DNA of 64,000 bases, from assembly GCF_000420765.1 (NCBI RefSeq), contig NZ_ATVO01000003.1, positions 557,795 through 621,794 of the forward strand, read 5' to 3'. Position 1 is the first letter of the stretch. Each line of letters begins with the position of its first letter. Positions 41,680-50,740 of this stretch are shown one piece after another. This DNA comes from Sandarakinorhabdus limnophila DSM 17366 (GTDB lineage Bacteria; Pseudomonadota; Alphaproteobacteria; Sphingomonadales; Sphingomonadaceae). Both the position numbers and the translations under genes were made by a program. Below the pieces are notes generated by a model that saw only the letters and a list, made by a program, of their open reading frames with translations, had not been told where the DNA came from and searched no databases.

Positions 41680-42461
41680 CACCAGGCGCTCTCCAACCAG
41701 GCTGGCCGCCGCACCGCTACCTTGGCATCGCCAAGGAACAGCGGCTTGTCGGCTTCCTCAAGCCGCAGATGCACGATGGCATGATCGCCGCGCCGGCTCC
41801 GGAGCTTGCCGCAGGCGCGGCCGGCGTCGTCCTTCACATCGATGGCATCGCCGGGCTCACCGTCCAACGTCACCGGCACGAGCCGGCGGCGCACCTTGTC
41901 GCGGTGGTGCATGCGCGCGGTGTTTTCCTGGCCAACATAGCAGCCCTTGGTGAACGACACGCCGTCCAGCAGATCAGCGCCGGTTTCCAGCCAGAGCAAT
42001 TCGTCCGTGCCAATATCCGCGCTGTCGGGCACGCCCACCAGGTGGCGATGCGCATCATAGGCGTCCGCGCCGGCCGGTGCACCGTCCGCGGGGCCGACCC
42101 AGCGTGCGCCCAGAACAGCGTTGCGTGCATCCGCTGGCATGCCGCCCGGCCAACTCGCCAGCACCACCAGATCGTCGCGCCGCGCCAGCGTCACCGCCTT
42201 GCGCAGCTTGTACATCCCCAGCCGCTTGAGCAGCGCATCGGCCTTTTCGGCTGCGACATCGATCAGGATCGCACCGCCATCGCCGGCATGGAGATGGAAA
42301 TCGAACAGCGCCTTGCCCTGCGGGCTGAGCAGCCCGGCAAAGACCGCGCGGCCCGGCGCCACAAGCGCAACATCATGGGTGATCAGCCCCTGCAAAAAGG
42401 CCACGGCATCGGGGCCGTCCAGCGCCAGCACGGCGCGATTATTAAGGGAAATGGGGGTCAT
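41679..42461 (-). CDS. ygfZ: YgfZ/CAF17-like folate-binding protein
   Basis: This 260-residue protein has the GcvT-like fold of YgfZ, which binds tetrahydrofolate and helps maintain certain [4Fe-4S] enzymes. The family motif KGCYVGQE is at residues 172-179, with Cys174, and an FLQGLITHDV segment is near residue 22. I chose ATG 42461; another ATG two codons earlier is possible. The open frame extends to 42593 but no homologous sequence is seen there. Radical-SAM and Fe-S enzymes such as MoaA and QueG occur elsewhere in the window and are plausible clients. Confidence 0.93.
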   Translation of the reverse strand: MTPISLNNRAVLALDGPDAVAFLQGLITHDVALVAPGRAVFAGLLSPQGKALFDFHLHAGDGGAILIDVAAEKADALLKRLGMYKLRKAVTLARRDDLVVLASWPGGMPADARNAVLGARWVGPADGAPAGADAYDAHRHLVGVPDSADIGTDELLWLETGADLLDGVSFTKGCYVGQENTARMHHRDKVRRRLVPVTLDGEPGDAIDVKDDAGRACGKLRSRRGDHAIVHLRLEEADKPLFLGDAKVAVRRPAWLESAW

Positions 42462-42631
42462 GACCATGGAGATAGGCAATCCACGCCGTCCTGCCAATGC
42501 CGCGACCCGGCTGCCCGCGCGAAAGCCGTGCTGCAACGCTTGACTCTGTGACCCATTTCTCGCATTGGAGCCGCCTTCGTCGCGGCGGGCCATGGCCTGA
42601 AGCGCGTCACCTGCTATTCGGAACCGGAACC

Positions 42632-42799
42632 ATGGCCAAGCCGACCACCATCAAGATCAAGCTCGTGTCCACTGCCGACACTGGCTATTATTATGTCACC
42701 AAGAAGAACCCGCGCACCAAGACCGAAAAGCTCTTGTTCCGCAAGTATGACCCGGTGGCCCGCAAGCACGTCGAATTCAAGGAAGCCAAGATCAAGTAA
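42632..42799 (+). CDS. rpmG: 50S ribosomal protein L33 (bL33)
   Basis: This 55-residue basic protein matches bL33 of alphaproteobacteria: [20 protein letters not shown], then [20 protein letters not shown] and VEFKEAKIK. It lacks the zinc-binding CxxC pairs, so it is the C-minus (zinc-free) form. A GGAAC stretch precedes ATG 42632. A terminator follows closely. The upstream 170 bp (42462-42631) between it and divergent ygfZ holds no gene; a TTGACT hexamer at about 42540 may be a -35 element, but the -10 is not clear. Confidence 0.98.
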   Translation: MAKPTTIKIKLVSTADTGYYYVTKKNPRTKTEKLLFRKYDPVARKHVEFKEAKIK

Positions 42800-42824
42800 G
42801 CGCGGTTGCGCTGTCTGATGGCAC

Positions 42825-42856
42825 GAAAAGGGCTGGCGGCAACGCCGGCCCTTTTT
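42825..42856 (+). terminator. Rho-independent terminator of rpmG
   Basis: A hairpin with arms GGGCTGGCG and CGCCGGCCC around loop GCAA is followed by TTTTT, and preceded by AAAA on the other side. It starts 26 bp after the rpmG stop. The G-T wobble in the middle does not break the stem. Confidence 0.88.
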
Positions 42857-42928
42857 GCGTTTGGCCGCGACACTGCATCTGGGCCATCCCCGCTTGGCAG
42901 CCCTCTCGCCAACCGTTAGGCAGCATTC

Positions 42929-43207
42929 GTGCTGCGCGATAAACCCTCCTCCGCTGATCCGGCCGTTCTGGCGCTGCAGGCGCTCGCCCATGTTGCCGGT
43001 GATGAGGATATGGGGCCGCGCTTCCTGGCGCTCACCGGCATGGATGCCGAAGCCTTGCGTGCCAATGCCGGCAAGCCGGCCACACTGATGGCGCTGCTCG
43101 ATTATCTGATGGCCAATGAACATGATCTCGTTGCCACCGCCGAAGCCATCGGCGTGAAGCCCGAAACGCTGGCCCTGGCGGCGCGCAAGCTGGGGAGTGA
43201 CTGGTGA
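42929..43207 (+). CDS. DUF3572 family protein
   Basis: This 92-residue helical protein fits the DUF3572 family of alphaproteobacteria: PAVLALQALAHVAGDEDMGPRFLALTGMD, given by its ends LALQAL and RFLALTGM, then LMALLDYLMANEHDLVATAEA and a C-terminal ETLALAARKLG. Function is unknown. The start is GTG 42929. Its stop overlaps the GTG start of the HAD gene as GTGA, which implies coupled translation; the RidA and acetyltransferase genes follow in the same run. Confidence 0.82.
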   Translation: MLRDKPSSADPAVLALQALAHVAGDEDMGPRFLALTGMDAEALRANAGKPATLMALLDYLMANEHDLVATAEAIGVKPETLALAARKLGSDW

Positions 43208-43815
43208 AAGCGCGTCCGCTCATCGTTTCCGATTGCGATGGCGTGCTGCTGCACTTCATCGCGCCGTTCGTCGATTATCTGCGCGAGGTCCATGGCCTGA
43301 CGCTGAGCATGGACAGCTTTGCCCTCACCGGCAATGTGAAGCGGCCCGATGGCAGTGCGGTGGAACCCAAGGAATTCCCGCCGCTACTGGATGGCTTCTT
43401 TGCGGACTGGATGCACAACCAGCATCCGATCATTGGCGCCGCCGTCTCGCTGGGGCAGCTCGCCAAGGATTGCGACGTGGTGGTGCTCACCAACATCGCC
43501 GATCATCACGCCGAGCGCCGCACGCTGGAGCTGGCGCGGCTGGGCATGCCCTATCGCGTGATCGGCAACCAGGGCGGCAAGGGTGCGCCGATGCAGAAGC
43601 TGCTCGACGAATTCCAGCCCAGCGAAGCCATCTTCATCGACGATCTGCCGCCCAACCACACATCGGTGAAGGCGCATGTGCCGCATGTGCACCGCTTGCA
43701 CATGGTGGCCGAACTGGAAGTGCGCCACCTGATCCCGCAATCGCCCGATGCTCACGCCCGCCATGATGATTGGCCGGCGATGCTGTCTCACATTGAAACC
43801 ATCCTGAAAGGTTGA
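43204..43815 (+). CDS. HAD-superfamily hydrolase
   Basis: This 203-residue protein shows HAD motif I SDCDGVL (Asp10 and Asp12 near residue 9), motif II VVLTNIAD with Thr, and motif IV FIDDLPPNH. The insert between motif I and II includes a FFADWM helix region that may be a small cap. It likely dephosphorylates a small molecule, although the substrate is unknown. The GTG start overlaps the DUF3572 stop, and the RidA gene begins only 2 bp after its end, so the three genes form one operon. Confidence 0.82.
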   Translation: MKARPLIVSDCDGVLLHFIAPFVDYLREVHGLTLSMDSFALTGNVKRPDGSAVEPKEFPPLLDGFFADWMHNQHPIIGAAVSLGQLAKDCDVVVLTNIADHHAERRTLELARLGMPYRVIGNQGGKGAPMQKLLDEFQPSEAIFIDDLPPNHTSVKAHVPHVHRLHMVAELEVRHLIPQSPDAHARHDDWPAMLSHIETILKG

Positions 43816-43817
43816 TC

Positions 43818-44276
43818 ATGACTCCAGAACAGAAACTCGCCGAACTCGGCATCACCCTGCCGAGCGCTGCTGCGCCCGCCGCCAATTATGTGCCGACGGT
43901 GACGGCCGGCAACCTGATGCACATCAGCGGCCAGATCCCGTTTGCCGAGGATGGCAGCCTGATGAAGGGCCGGCTGGGCGATACAGTTGATGTCGCTTAC
44001 GGCCAGGCCGCCGCGCGCCGCTGCGCCGTGGGCCTGATCGCGCAGATGAAGACGGCGTTGGGCGACCTGAGCCGTGTGAAGCGCGTCGTGAAGCTGGGCG
44101 TGTTCGTCGCCAGCCATCCCGATTTCACCGACCAGCCGGAAGTGGGCAATGGCGCATCCGATCTGATGGTCGAAGTATTTGGCGATGCCGGCCGCCATGC
44201 CCGCGCTGCCGTGGGCGTGGCCGTGCTGCCGCGCGGCGTGGCCGTGGAAGTGGACGCGGTCGTCGAGATCGCCTGA
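43818..44276 (+). CDS. RidA family protein (YjgF/YER057c/UK114)
   Basis: This 152-residue protein is of the RidA superfamily, probably of a subfamily longer than classic RidA (about 128 residues). It has the ISGQIPFAEDG segment, and HARAAVGVAVLPRGVAVEVDAVVEI with the conserved Arg that binds the substrate carboxylate in imine deaminases (given in pieces: HARAAVGV and VEVDAVVEI). It may remove reactive enamine/imine intermediates. ATG 43818 has AAAGG at 6-bp spacing; a TTG two codons earlier is less likely. The stop overlaps the start of the acetyltransferase gene by 1 bp (TGATG). Confidence 0.9.
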   Translation: MTPEQKLAELGITLPSAAAPAANYVPTVTAGNLMHISGQIPFAEDGSLMKGRLGDTVDVAYGQAAARRCAVGLIAQMKTALGDLSRVKRVVKLGVFVASHPDFTDQPEVGNGASDLMVEVFGDAGRHARAAVGVAVLPRGVAVEVDAVVEIA

Positions 44277-45424
44277 TGCCAGAGTCCGGCGGAGCTGTGC
44301 CGGTGCGTGTGGTGGGCAAGGCCAGCGAGATTTCGCTGGCCGACTGGAACGCCTGCGCCGGCCCGGTGAACCCCTTTGCGCAAGGGGAGTTCTTCCGCGC
44401 GCTGGAAGAGTCCGGCAGTGCCTGCAGCCGCACGGGCTGGCAGCCCGTCCATCTGGTGACAGATGGCGTGGACGGCCGCCCGGCGGGCATCATGCCGGCC
44501 TATCTCAAAACCCACAGCCAGGGCGAATATGTCTTCGATCACGCCTGGGCCGATGCGTGGGAACGGGCAGGCGGCAGCTATTATCCCAAGCTGCAGGCCG
44601 CCTTTCCCTTCACGCCGGCCACAGGCCCGCGCCTGCTGCTGCGTGATGAAGCCGCCGGCCTGGCCCTGATCCGCGCCGCCGAGCAGGTGACGGAGAGCAA
44701 CAATTTTTCCAGCGCGCATGCAACCTTTCTCACGCCCGAACAGCAGATCATGTTCCGCGATGCCGGCTGGCTGATCCGCACCGGCGAGCAGTTCCATTGG
44801 CAGAACGAGAACTATCGCGACTTCCAGGATTTCCTCGGTGCCCTCTCCTCCTCGCGGCGCAAGATGATCCGCAAGGAGCGTGAGCGCGCGCTGGCCGGCC
44901 TTGAGATCGTGCATCTCACCGGCAACGCCATCACGGAAGGCCATTGGGATGCGTTCTGGACTTTCTATCAGGACACCGGCGCCCGCAAATGGGGCCAGCC
45001 CTACCTGAAACGCAGTTTCTTCAGCCTCATCGGCGAGGCAATGGGCAGCCGCGTGCTGCTGATGCTGGCGCTGCGGGGTGGCAAACCCGTCGCAGGCGCA
45101 CTCAATTTCATCGGCGATGAGTGCCTCTACGGCCGCTACTGGGGCTGCACCGAAGAGGTGCCCTTCCTGCATTTCGAGCTGTGCTATTATCAGGCCATCG
45201 AATGGGCCATCGCCAATGGCCGCGCCCGGGTTGAGGCCGGCGCGCAAGGGCAGCACAAGCTGGCGCGCGGCTATCGCCCCACCCCGGTGATCTCCGCGCA
45301 TTACATCCCCAACCCCGGATTCCGGCAGGCAGTGGCCGATTATCTTGCCCGCGAAACCCAGGCGGTGATCGAGGAAATCGAATATCTGGATCAACATGGC
45401 CCATTCAGGCAGCCGCAAGCCTGA
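44276..45424 (+). CDS. GNAT/FemAB-like acyltransferase, COG3146 family
   Basis: This 382-residue protein matches the COG3146 family (FemAB-like, peptidoglycan- or lipid-linked aminoacyl/acyl transfer by fold). Typical pieces are LADWNACAGPVNPFAQGEFFRALEESG given by its core NPFAQGEFFRALEESG, then MPAYLKTHSQGEYVFDHAWA, FSSAHATFLTPEQ, FLGALSSSRRKMIRKERE, and EAGAQGQHKLARGYRP. The actual substrate is unknown. ATG 44276 overlaps the RidA stop. It closes the DUF3572-HAD-RidA-acyltransferase run. Confidence 0.86.
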   Translation: MPESGGAVPVRVVGKASEISLADWNACAGPVNPFAQGEFFRALEESGSACSRTGWQPVHLVTDGVDGRPAGIMPAYLKTHSQGEYVFDHAWADAWERAGGSYYPKLQAAFPFTPATGPRLLLRDEAAGLALIRAAEQVTESNNFSSAHATFLTPEQQIMFRDAGWLIRTGEQFHWQNENYRDFQDFLGALSSSRRKMIRKERERALAGLEIVHLTGNAITEGHWDAFWTFYQDTGARKWGQPYLKRSFFSLIGEAMGSRVLLMLALRGGKPVAGALNFIGDECLYGRYWGCTEEVPFLHFELCYYQAIEWAIANGRARVEAGAQGQHKLARGYRPTPVISAHYIPNPGFRQAVADYLARETQAVIEEIEYLDQHGPFRQPQA

Positions 45425-45442
45425 ACCGTGCTAGTGTAGCCC

Positions 45443-45976
45443 ATGCGACTCATGCTTCTGCTTGCCGTGCTGGCTACCCCCGCTGCTGCCACCGAATTGG
45501 TTCGCCTGTCTGACGCGCAGCGCGAGGCGGTGATCGCGGCGGCCGCCAATGGCCCCGAACGAACCCCGGTCCTCACCCCTGAACAGGCCAAGCGGCAGTC
45601 CGTGCTCGATCGCTCGCTTTATCCGGAATTTTATCAGGACGGCGGCGGCGCCGTGCGGGACCGCAAGGTGCATGGCGAAATGAGCATGTTTGCCGGCAGC
45701 GGCGGCACCTTCGGCGTCAGCGGCACAGCCATGGTGCCTGTCGGGGAAACCGGCACCGCTGCCATTTCGGTGATGCAGGGCACCAGCCGCTGGGGCGGCA
45801 TTTCCGGCTTCGGGTTCGGCTACACCAGCGGTGATGCGCAGAATAATCTGCTGATCGGCAACAGCTTCAATGGCGGTTATGGCGGCTATGGTGCCTTTGG
45901 CGGCCCGTTCGGCGGCCCCTGGACCACCCCTTATGGCCAGACCTGGCAACCGGCCCTGCGGATGCGGCGGCGCTAA
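45443..45976 (+). CDS. Secreted glycine-rich protein of unknown function
   Basis: This 177-residue protein begins with a signal peptide (MRLMLLLAVLATPAAA, cleavage about residue 16). A short helical region follows (AQREAVIAAAA, TPEQAKRQSVLDRSLYPEFY), then a Gly/Ser/Phe-rich domain (about 80-165) with repeated GG/GF/YGG steps and a basic end MRRR. It is probably periplasmic or surface-associated. I do not recognise a family; an HGEMSMFAGSGG segment may be the core. It starts 18 bp after the acyltransferase and overlaps the cupin gene by 4 bp in convergent orientation. Confidence 0.68.
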   Translation: MRLMLLLAVLATPAAATELVRLSDAQREAVIAAAANGPERTPVLTPEQAKRQSVLDRSLYPEFYQDGGGAVRDRKVHGEMSMFAGSGGTFGVSGTAMVPVGETGTAAISVMQGTSRWGGISGFGFGYTSGDAQNNLLIGNSFNGGYGGYGAFGGPFGGPWTTPYGQTWQPALRMRRR

Positions 45977-46416
45977 ATCGGCTGCCCTGCGGCATCGACC
46001 CACAGATCTTCCGGCAGCGCCCGCACCCGCACGCAGCGGCGGCCGTCTTCGGTGTAGGTGATGATATCGGTGGGCGCACGCGTGCCCACCACCAGCAGAC
46101 GCGCTGGGTGATCGCTCGCATTTTCCAGATGATGGCCAATGGCCACCCCGGCCGCAAAGGTCGCGGCATCGCCGGGCTGCATCGGCGTCACCACCCCGCC
46201 TTCGTGCAGCAGCAGGCTGCCCTCCAGCAGCAACAGCATCTCGTCTTCATGGGCATGCCAGTGATTGCGTGACGTGGAAGCCCCCGGTGGGATGGTCTGG
46301 ATGAGCGCGCCAAACTGTTGGAGACCGCCCGGCTCGCTTATCCATTGCGATCGGATGATGCCGCCGGGCGCATCTTCATCCTCCACCAGCATCGCCTCGG
46401 GCCTGATCAGCGGCAT
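45973..46416 (-). CDS. Cupin-domain protein
   Basis: This 147-residue protein has a single cupin barrel: metal motif NHWHAHEDE (residues 51-59, His52, His54 and Glu57-type ligands) and the second motif PGDAATFAAGVAIGHHLEN. The first and second motifs bracket 20-odd residues, normal for small cupins. It may be an isomerase, dioxygenase or sugar-binding protein. Its start is 11 bp downstream of panC on the same strand, so it might be co-transcribed, and it converges with the glycine-rich secreted protein. Confidence 0.84.
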   Translation of the reverse strand: MPLIRPEAMLVEDEDAPGGIIRSQWISEPGGLQQFGALIQTIPPGASTSRNHWHAHEDEMLLLLEGSLLLHEGGVVTPMQPGDAATFAAGVAIGHHLENASDHPARLLVVGTRAPTDIITYTEDGRRCVRVRALPEDLWVDAAGQPI

Positions 46417-46427
46417 GGCTCAATCCC

Positions 46428-47279
46428 TCAGTGCAAGGCGATATTGTCAATCAGCCGCGTTGTGCCGATCACGCCGGCCACCATCAGCCGTGCACCCGGC
46501 GCCGGGGTGCCCAGGCTGTGCAGCGTCTCGCCATCAACAAGTTCCAGATAATCCAGCCGCACGAAACCGGCAGACTTGACGGTGCGCTCACCGGCGGCCA
46601 GCGCCGCGGCCACCGGCATACCGCCAAGAATCGCAGCGCGCGTTGCCTGCAAGGCCTGCGGCAGCGCCAGCGCGCGACTCCGTTCGTCGGCCGAAAGATA
46701 GGCGTTGCGGCTGGACAGGGCCAATCCATCATCATCCCGCACGATCGCGCAGCCGTGGATTTCCGTGCCGATGTCCAGATCGGCTGCCATGCGCTTGACG
46801 ATGGCCAGTTGCTGCCAGTCCTTCTCGCCAAACACCGCCGCATCGGCCTGTGCGGCGCTCAGCAACTTGGCCACCACGGTCGCCACGCCGTCGAAATGCC
46901 CCGGCCGTACCCGGCCGCACAGCAGATCAGGCAGGCCGCCCACCCGCACGAAGCTGGCAAAGCCCGGCGGATACATGGTGGCGACATCGGGGGCGTAAAG
47001 CAGACTGCACCCTGCGCCCGCGAGCTTCACGGCATCGCCGGCTTCATCACGCGGATAGCGGGCAAGATCCTCGTTGGGGCCGAACTGCTTGGGATTCACG
47101 AAGATCGAAGCGACCACGACATCGGCCAGTGTGAGGCCTTTCGTCACCAGTGCCAGATGGCCAGCGTGCAGCGCGCCCATGGTTGGCACGAAGGCGACAC
47201 GCTTGCCAGCGGCCTGCCAGGCCCGCACCTGGGCGCGCAGTTTGGCGGGCGTTCGCAGGGTGGGCAGTGTGTTGGTCAT
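46428..47279 (-). CDS. panC: Pantothenate synthetase
   Basis: This 283-residue enzyme joins pantoate and beta-alanine with ATP to give pantothenate, the precursor of CoA. Motifs are PTMGALHAGHLALV with H38-A-G-H41, FVNPKQFGPNEDLARYP, LCGRVRPGHFDGVATVV and FGEKDWQQLAIVKRM, then SSRNAYLS. ATG 47279 is preceded by GGTGAAGA and is preferred to the longer open frame. The mipZ gene lies divergent, 97 bp away, with both promoters in between. Confidence 0.97.
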   Translation of the reverse strand: MTNTLPTLRTPAKLRAQVRAWQAAGKRVAFVPTMGALHAGHLALVTKGLTLADVVVASIFVNPKQFGPNEDLARYPRDEAGDAVKLAGAGCSLLYAPDVATMYPPGFASFVRVGGLPDLLCGRVRPGHFDGVATVVAKLLSAAQADAAVFGEKDWQQLAIVKRMAADLDIGTEIHGCAIVRDDDGLALSSRNAYLSADERSRALALPQALQATRAAILGGMPVAAALAAGERTVKSAGFVRLDYLELVDGETLHSLGTPAPGARLMVAGVIGTTRLIDNIALH

Positions 47280-47376
47280 GCAGTCTTCACCAAGGATCAC
47301 CCGCAAGGGGCGTTGACAGGCTGGCGGCGCTGTGGGCGATACGGAACCACAGTGCAAGCCAGAACAAGGGATAATC

Positions 47377-48156
47377 GTGACTGCTCATGTGATCGTGCTC
47401 GCCAATGAAAAGGGCGGCACCGGCAAATCGACCACCGCCGTGCATATCGGCGTTGCCCTGGCGCTTGCCGGCAAGCAGACCGCGCTTATCGATCTCGACA
47501 GCCGCCAGCGCACCTCCACCCGCTATCTGGAAAACCGCTGGAACCACGCCCAACGCCACGGCATCACCCTGCCCGGCCCGGCTGCGGTTGTGGTGGCCGA
47601 TGGCGACGGCGCCGAAGCCGAACTGGCGATGCGCTTCCAGCAGGCGCGCGGCCAAGATTTCATCGTGGTTGATTCGCCCGGCCGCGATTCGGCGCTGGCC
47701 CGCGCCGCCATGGCCCATGCCGACACGCTGGTGACACCAATCAACGACAGTTTCGTCGATTTCGATCTGATCGGCGAAGTGGATGGCGACACGTTCGAAG
47801 TGAAGAAGCCCAGCTTCTATGCCGAAATGGTCTGGGAAGCCCGCACCCGCCGTGCCCGTGAAGAAAGCCGCCCGATGGATTGGGTGGTGCTCAGGAATCG
47901 CCTCTCCACGCTTGATGCCCGCAACAAGCAGCGAGTGGGCGCGGCACTGGAAACCCTGTCGAAACGCATTGGCTTCCGCGTGCTGCCCGGCCTTTCGGAA
48001 CGCGTGATCTTCCGCGAATTCTTTCCGCGCGGGCTCACCCTGCTGGATCGCGCCGCCCTCACCGACTTTTCATTCTCCCACGTTGCCGCCCGCAACGAAT
48101 TGCGCGCCCTCATCGCCGGGCTGAACCTGCCCGGCGGGATCGAGATGGCGGCCTGA
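47377..48156 (+). CDS. mipZ: Division-plane positioning ATPase MipZ
   Basis: This 259-residue ParA-like ATPase has the deviant Walker A NEKGGTGKS (residues 10-18), switch I LIDLDSRQRTSTRYLENR and switch II VVDSPGRDSALARAA. The ITLPGP and NDSFVDFDLIGEVDGDTFEVKKPSFYAE segments are those of MipZ. In alphaproteobacteria without MinCDE, MipZ forms a gradient from ParB-parS and inhibits FtsZ near the poles. Start GTG 47377 has AAGGG upstream. It overlaps the next J-domain gene by 1 bp (TGATG), a common mipZ neighbour. Confidence 0.95.
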   Translation: MTAHVIVLANEKGGTGKSTTAVHIGVALALAGKQTALIDLDSRQRTSTRYLENRWNHAQRHGITLPGPAAVVVADGDGAEAELAMRFQQARGQDFIVVDSPGRDSALARAAMAHADTLVTPINDSFVDFDLIGEVDGDTFEVKKPSFYAEMVWEARTRRAREESRPMDWVVLRNRLSTLDARNKQRVGAALETLSKRIGFRVLPGLSERVIFREFFPRGLTLLDRAALTDFSFSHVAARNELRALIAGLNLPGGIEMAA

Positions 48157-48566
48157 TGGGCCTTGCCCTGATCGTTGTGCTCGGGCTCGCCTGGTGGCTG
48201 CACCAGAAGGGCCGGCTGCTGCCGAATCTGATGCTGTATGGCGGCCTTGGTATCGCCGGCCTGCTGGCCGTTCGCTTCCTCTCCAGCGGTCGTTTTGTGC
48301 CGGCCGCGCTGGTGGCGGCGGGCGGCTGGGCGTGGTGGATGTGGAATCAGCAGGGTGGACAGGCCAACGGCGAACTGACGCAGGCAGCGCGGCTGCTCGG
48401 CGTTGCCCCCGATGCTCCGTCCGAAACCATCTGGCAGGCGTGGCGCCAGGCGATGACCAGCGCCCACCCCGATGCCGGCGGCACGTCCGAAGCCGCCCAG
48501 GCCCTCACCGCCGCGCGCGACCTGCTGATCATGGCGGCCGAAAAGCGCCGGGACTTGGGCGACTGA
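48156..48566 (+). CDS. Membrane-anchored J-domain protein
   Basis: This 136-residue protein has two N-terminal membrane helices (about 3-20 and 26-42, then a third near 47-60), a linker, and a C-terminal J domain (about 72-136) with the HPD tripeptide in [10 protein letters not shown]. Short J proteins of this type recruit DnaK to the membrane. The gene overlaps mipZ by 1 bp, so it is translated with it; whether it helps MipZ or FtsZ function is unknown. It starts with ATG 48156. Confidence 0.83.
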   Translation: MGLALIVVLGLAWWLHQKGRLLPNLMLYGGLGIAGLLAVRFLSSGRFVPAALVAAGGWAWWMWNQQGGQANGELTQAARLLGVAPDAPSETIWQAWRQAMTSAHPDAGGTSEAAQALTAARDLLIMAAEKRRDLGD

Positions 48567-48573
48567 GCGCCTG

Positions 48574-49968
48574 ATGGCTGGCCACAACTTCCATCCCAGC
48601 CTGCTGCGCGCCTACGATATTCGCGGCATCGTGGGCGACACCCTGACCGAGGACGACGCCACTGCCGTTGGCCGCAGTTTCGGCACCATGCTGCGCCGCG
48701 CTGGCGGCCGCCCCGGAAATCCTCGCGTCTGCCTGGGCCGCGATGGCCGCGTGAGCAGCCGCGGCCTGGCCAACGCCGTTGCGGGCGGGCTGCTGGCGGC
48801 CGGCTGCGATGTGATCGATATCGGCCTTGGCCCCTCGCCGATGCTGTATTTCAGCGTGTTCGAAATGCGCGCCGATGCCGGCCTGATGGTCACCGGCAGC
48901 CACAATCCGCCCGATTGGAACGGCATCAAGATGATGCTGAACAGCGGGCCCTTCCATGGTGCCGATATTCAGGCGCTTGGCACCGTGGCAGCAGCGGGTG
49001 ACTGGGAGACGGGTAGCGGTTCAGCCCGCACCGACGATATCATGGATCGCTATGTTGATGCGATGCTGGCCGATTTTCGCGGAAGCGCCTTCACCATCGC
49101 GTGGGATTGCGGCAACGGCGCCGCCGGCCCGGTGGTGGAACGGCTGACCCGCCTGCTGCCCGGCACCCATCATCTGCTGTTCAGCGACGTGGATGGCCGC
49201 TTCCCCAATCACCACCCCGATCCCACGGTGGAAGCCAATCTGGCCGATCTGAAACGCGTGGTGCGCGAACAGGGCTGCGATTTCGGCGTTGCCTTTGACG
49301 GCGATGCCGATCGGATCGGCGCGGTTGATGGCCAGGGTCGCGTGGTATGGGGCGATGAACTGCTGGGGATCCTTGCCGAGCCTGTCCTGCGGGAATTGCC
49401 CGGCAGCACCATCATCGGCGACATCAAGGCAAGCCAGGCCCTGTTCGATCGCATCGCCGCTCTGGGCGGTGTGCCCGACATGTGGAAGAGCGGCCACAGC
49501 CTGATGAAGGCCCGTCTGCTGGAACTGAACGCGCCGCTGGCCGGCGAAATGAGCGGCCATATCTTCTTCGCCCACCGCTGGCATGGCGTGGACGATGGCA
49601 TATTGGCCGCCGTTCGCCTGATCGAGGCGGTGACGGCACTGGGCGGCTCGCTGACAGCGCTGAAAGACTCGATTCCGGCGATGATCAACACGCCCGAATT
49701 CCGCTTCCCCTGCCCCGAAACCCGCAAGTTTGCCGTCGTTGCCGAGGTGCTGGCCCGGCTGAAGGATGAGGGTGCCCGCGTGAACGAGATCGACGGCGCC
49801 CGCGTGATGCGCGCCGATGGCTGGTGGCTGCTGCGCGCGTCGAACACCCAGGATGTGCTTACCGCGCGGGTTGAAGCCAAGGATGCCATCGCCTTGACCC
49901 GGTTGCTGGCCGAGCTGAATGACCAGCTTGCCCTGTCCGGCGTGGAGCCCGTCGCTAACAGCCACTGA
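48574..49968 (+). CDS. pgmG: Phosphoglucomutase/phosphomannomutase
   Basis: This 464-residue alpha-D-phosphohexomutase has all four family signatures: [10 protein letters not shown] near the N terminus, the phosphoserine loop TGSHNPP with Ser109, the Mg-binding FDGDADR, and GEMSGHIFF with RASNTQ for substrate phosphate binding. It interconverts hexose 6- and 1-phosphates, feeding sugar nucleotides for exopolysaccharide and LPS; the closest named relative I know is PgmG of gellan-producing Sphingomonas. It follows the J-domain gene by 7 bp. Confidence 0.95.
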   Translation: MAGHNFHPSLLRAYDIRGIVGDTLTEDDATAVGRSFGTMLRRAGGRPGNPRVCLGRDGRVSSRGLANAVAGGLLAAGCDVIDIGLGPSPMLYFSVFEMRADAGLMVTGSHNPPDWNGIKMMLNSGPFHGADIQALGTVAAAGDWETGSGSARTDDIMDRYVDAMLADFRGSAFTIAWDCGNGAAGPVVERLTRLLPGTHHLLFSDVDGRFPNHHPDPTVEANLADLKRVVREQGCDFGVAFDGDADRIGAVDGQGRVVWGDELLGILAEPVLRELPGSTIIGDIKASQALFDRIAALGGVPDMWKSGHSLMKARLLELNAPLAGEMSGHIFFAHRWHGVDDGILAAVRLIEAVTALGGSLTALKDSIPAMINTPEFRFPCPETRKFAVVAEVLARLKDEGARVNEIDGARVMRADGWWLLRASNTQDVLTARVEAKDAIALTRLLAELNDQLALSGVEPVANSH

Positions 49969-50026
49969 CGGAGCGGGACAACACACCCCTTCCCCCGTTC
50001 CCGCCAATCCCCTAAGTCGCTGAAGC

Positions 50027-50740
50027 ATGAGCATCTGGGCAACGTTGGCCGGCACGGCACTGGGCCTGGTGATCGGCGGCCCCTTGGGGGCGCTGGCCGG
50101 CGCGGCGGCGGGCGGTGCCGTGGATGCCATGCGGGCCCGCGCTACCAACCCGGAACGCCGCCGCGTCGCCTTCTCCATCGCCGCCATCGCGCTCGCCGCC
50201 AAGATGGCCAGCGCCGATGGCAATGCCAGCGCCGCCGAATTCGCCACCTTCCAGCGCCTGTTTCACGTCGATCCAAGCGAAGCCGGCAATGCGCGGCGCT
50301 TCTATGATCTGGCCAAGGGATCGATGGCGGGTTTCCAGGCCTATGCCATTCAGGCCGCCGATCTGCTCGGGCAGGGTTCGGCCACGCTGGAGGATCTGCT
50401 CGATGCGCTGTGGATGATTGCGGCGGTGGATGGCTTTCACGAAGCCGAGCTGGCCTTTCTGGGCGAAGTCGCCACCATCCTGGGCTTTGATGAAGCAGCC
50501 CAAGCCCGCATCCGCCGCCGCCACCTCGCGCCGGCCGCCGATGATCCGTGGGCGGTGCTGGGTGTGGAGCCGGGGGTAGATGCCGCTGCACTGCGCGGCG
50601 CCTATCACGCGCTGGTGAAACGCTATCACCCCGATCGCGCGCTGGCCGAAGGCGTGCCGTCGGAATTCATCCGCGTCTCCGAACTGCGCATGGCCGATAT
50701 CAACGCCGCCTATGACCGGCTGACCGGAAGACGGCGATGA
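50027..50740 (+). CDS. TerB-J-domain protein (DjlA-like)
   Basis: This 237-residue protein begins with a glycine-rich membrane hairpin (about 5-32, GTALGLVIGGPLGALAGAAAGG in parts), followed by a TerB domain (about 45-165, with acidic EAELAFLGEV) and a J domain at the C terminus (about 170-237) with HPD in KRYHPDRALAE. This matches E. coli DjlA domain order, a DnaK co-chaperone of the inner membrane. ATG 50027 starts it, and its stop overlaps the EamA gene by 4 bp (ATGA). Confidence 0.88.
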   Translation: MSIWATLAGTALGLVIGGPLGALAGAAAGGAVDAMRARATNPERRRVAFSIAAIALAAKMASADGNASAAEFATFQRLFHVDPSEAGNARRFYDLAKGSMAGFQAYAIQAADLLGQGSATLEDLLDALWMIAAVDGFHEAELAFLGEVATILGFDEAAQARIRRRHLAPAADDPWAVLGVEPGVDAAALRGAYHALVKRYHPDRALAEGVPSEFIRVSELRMADINAAYDRLTGRRR

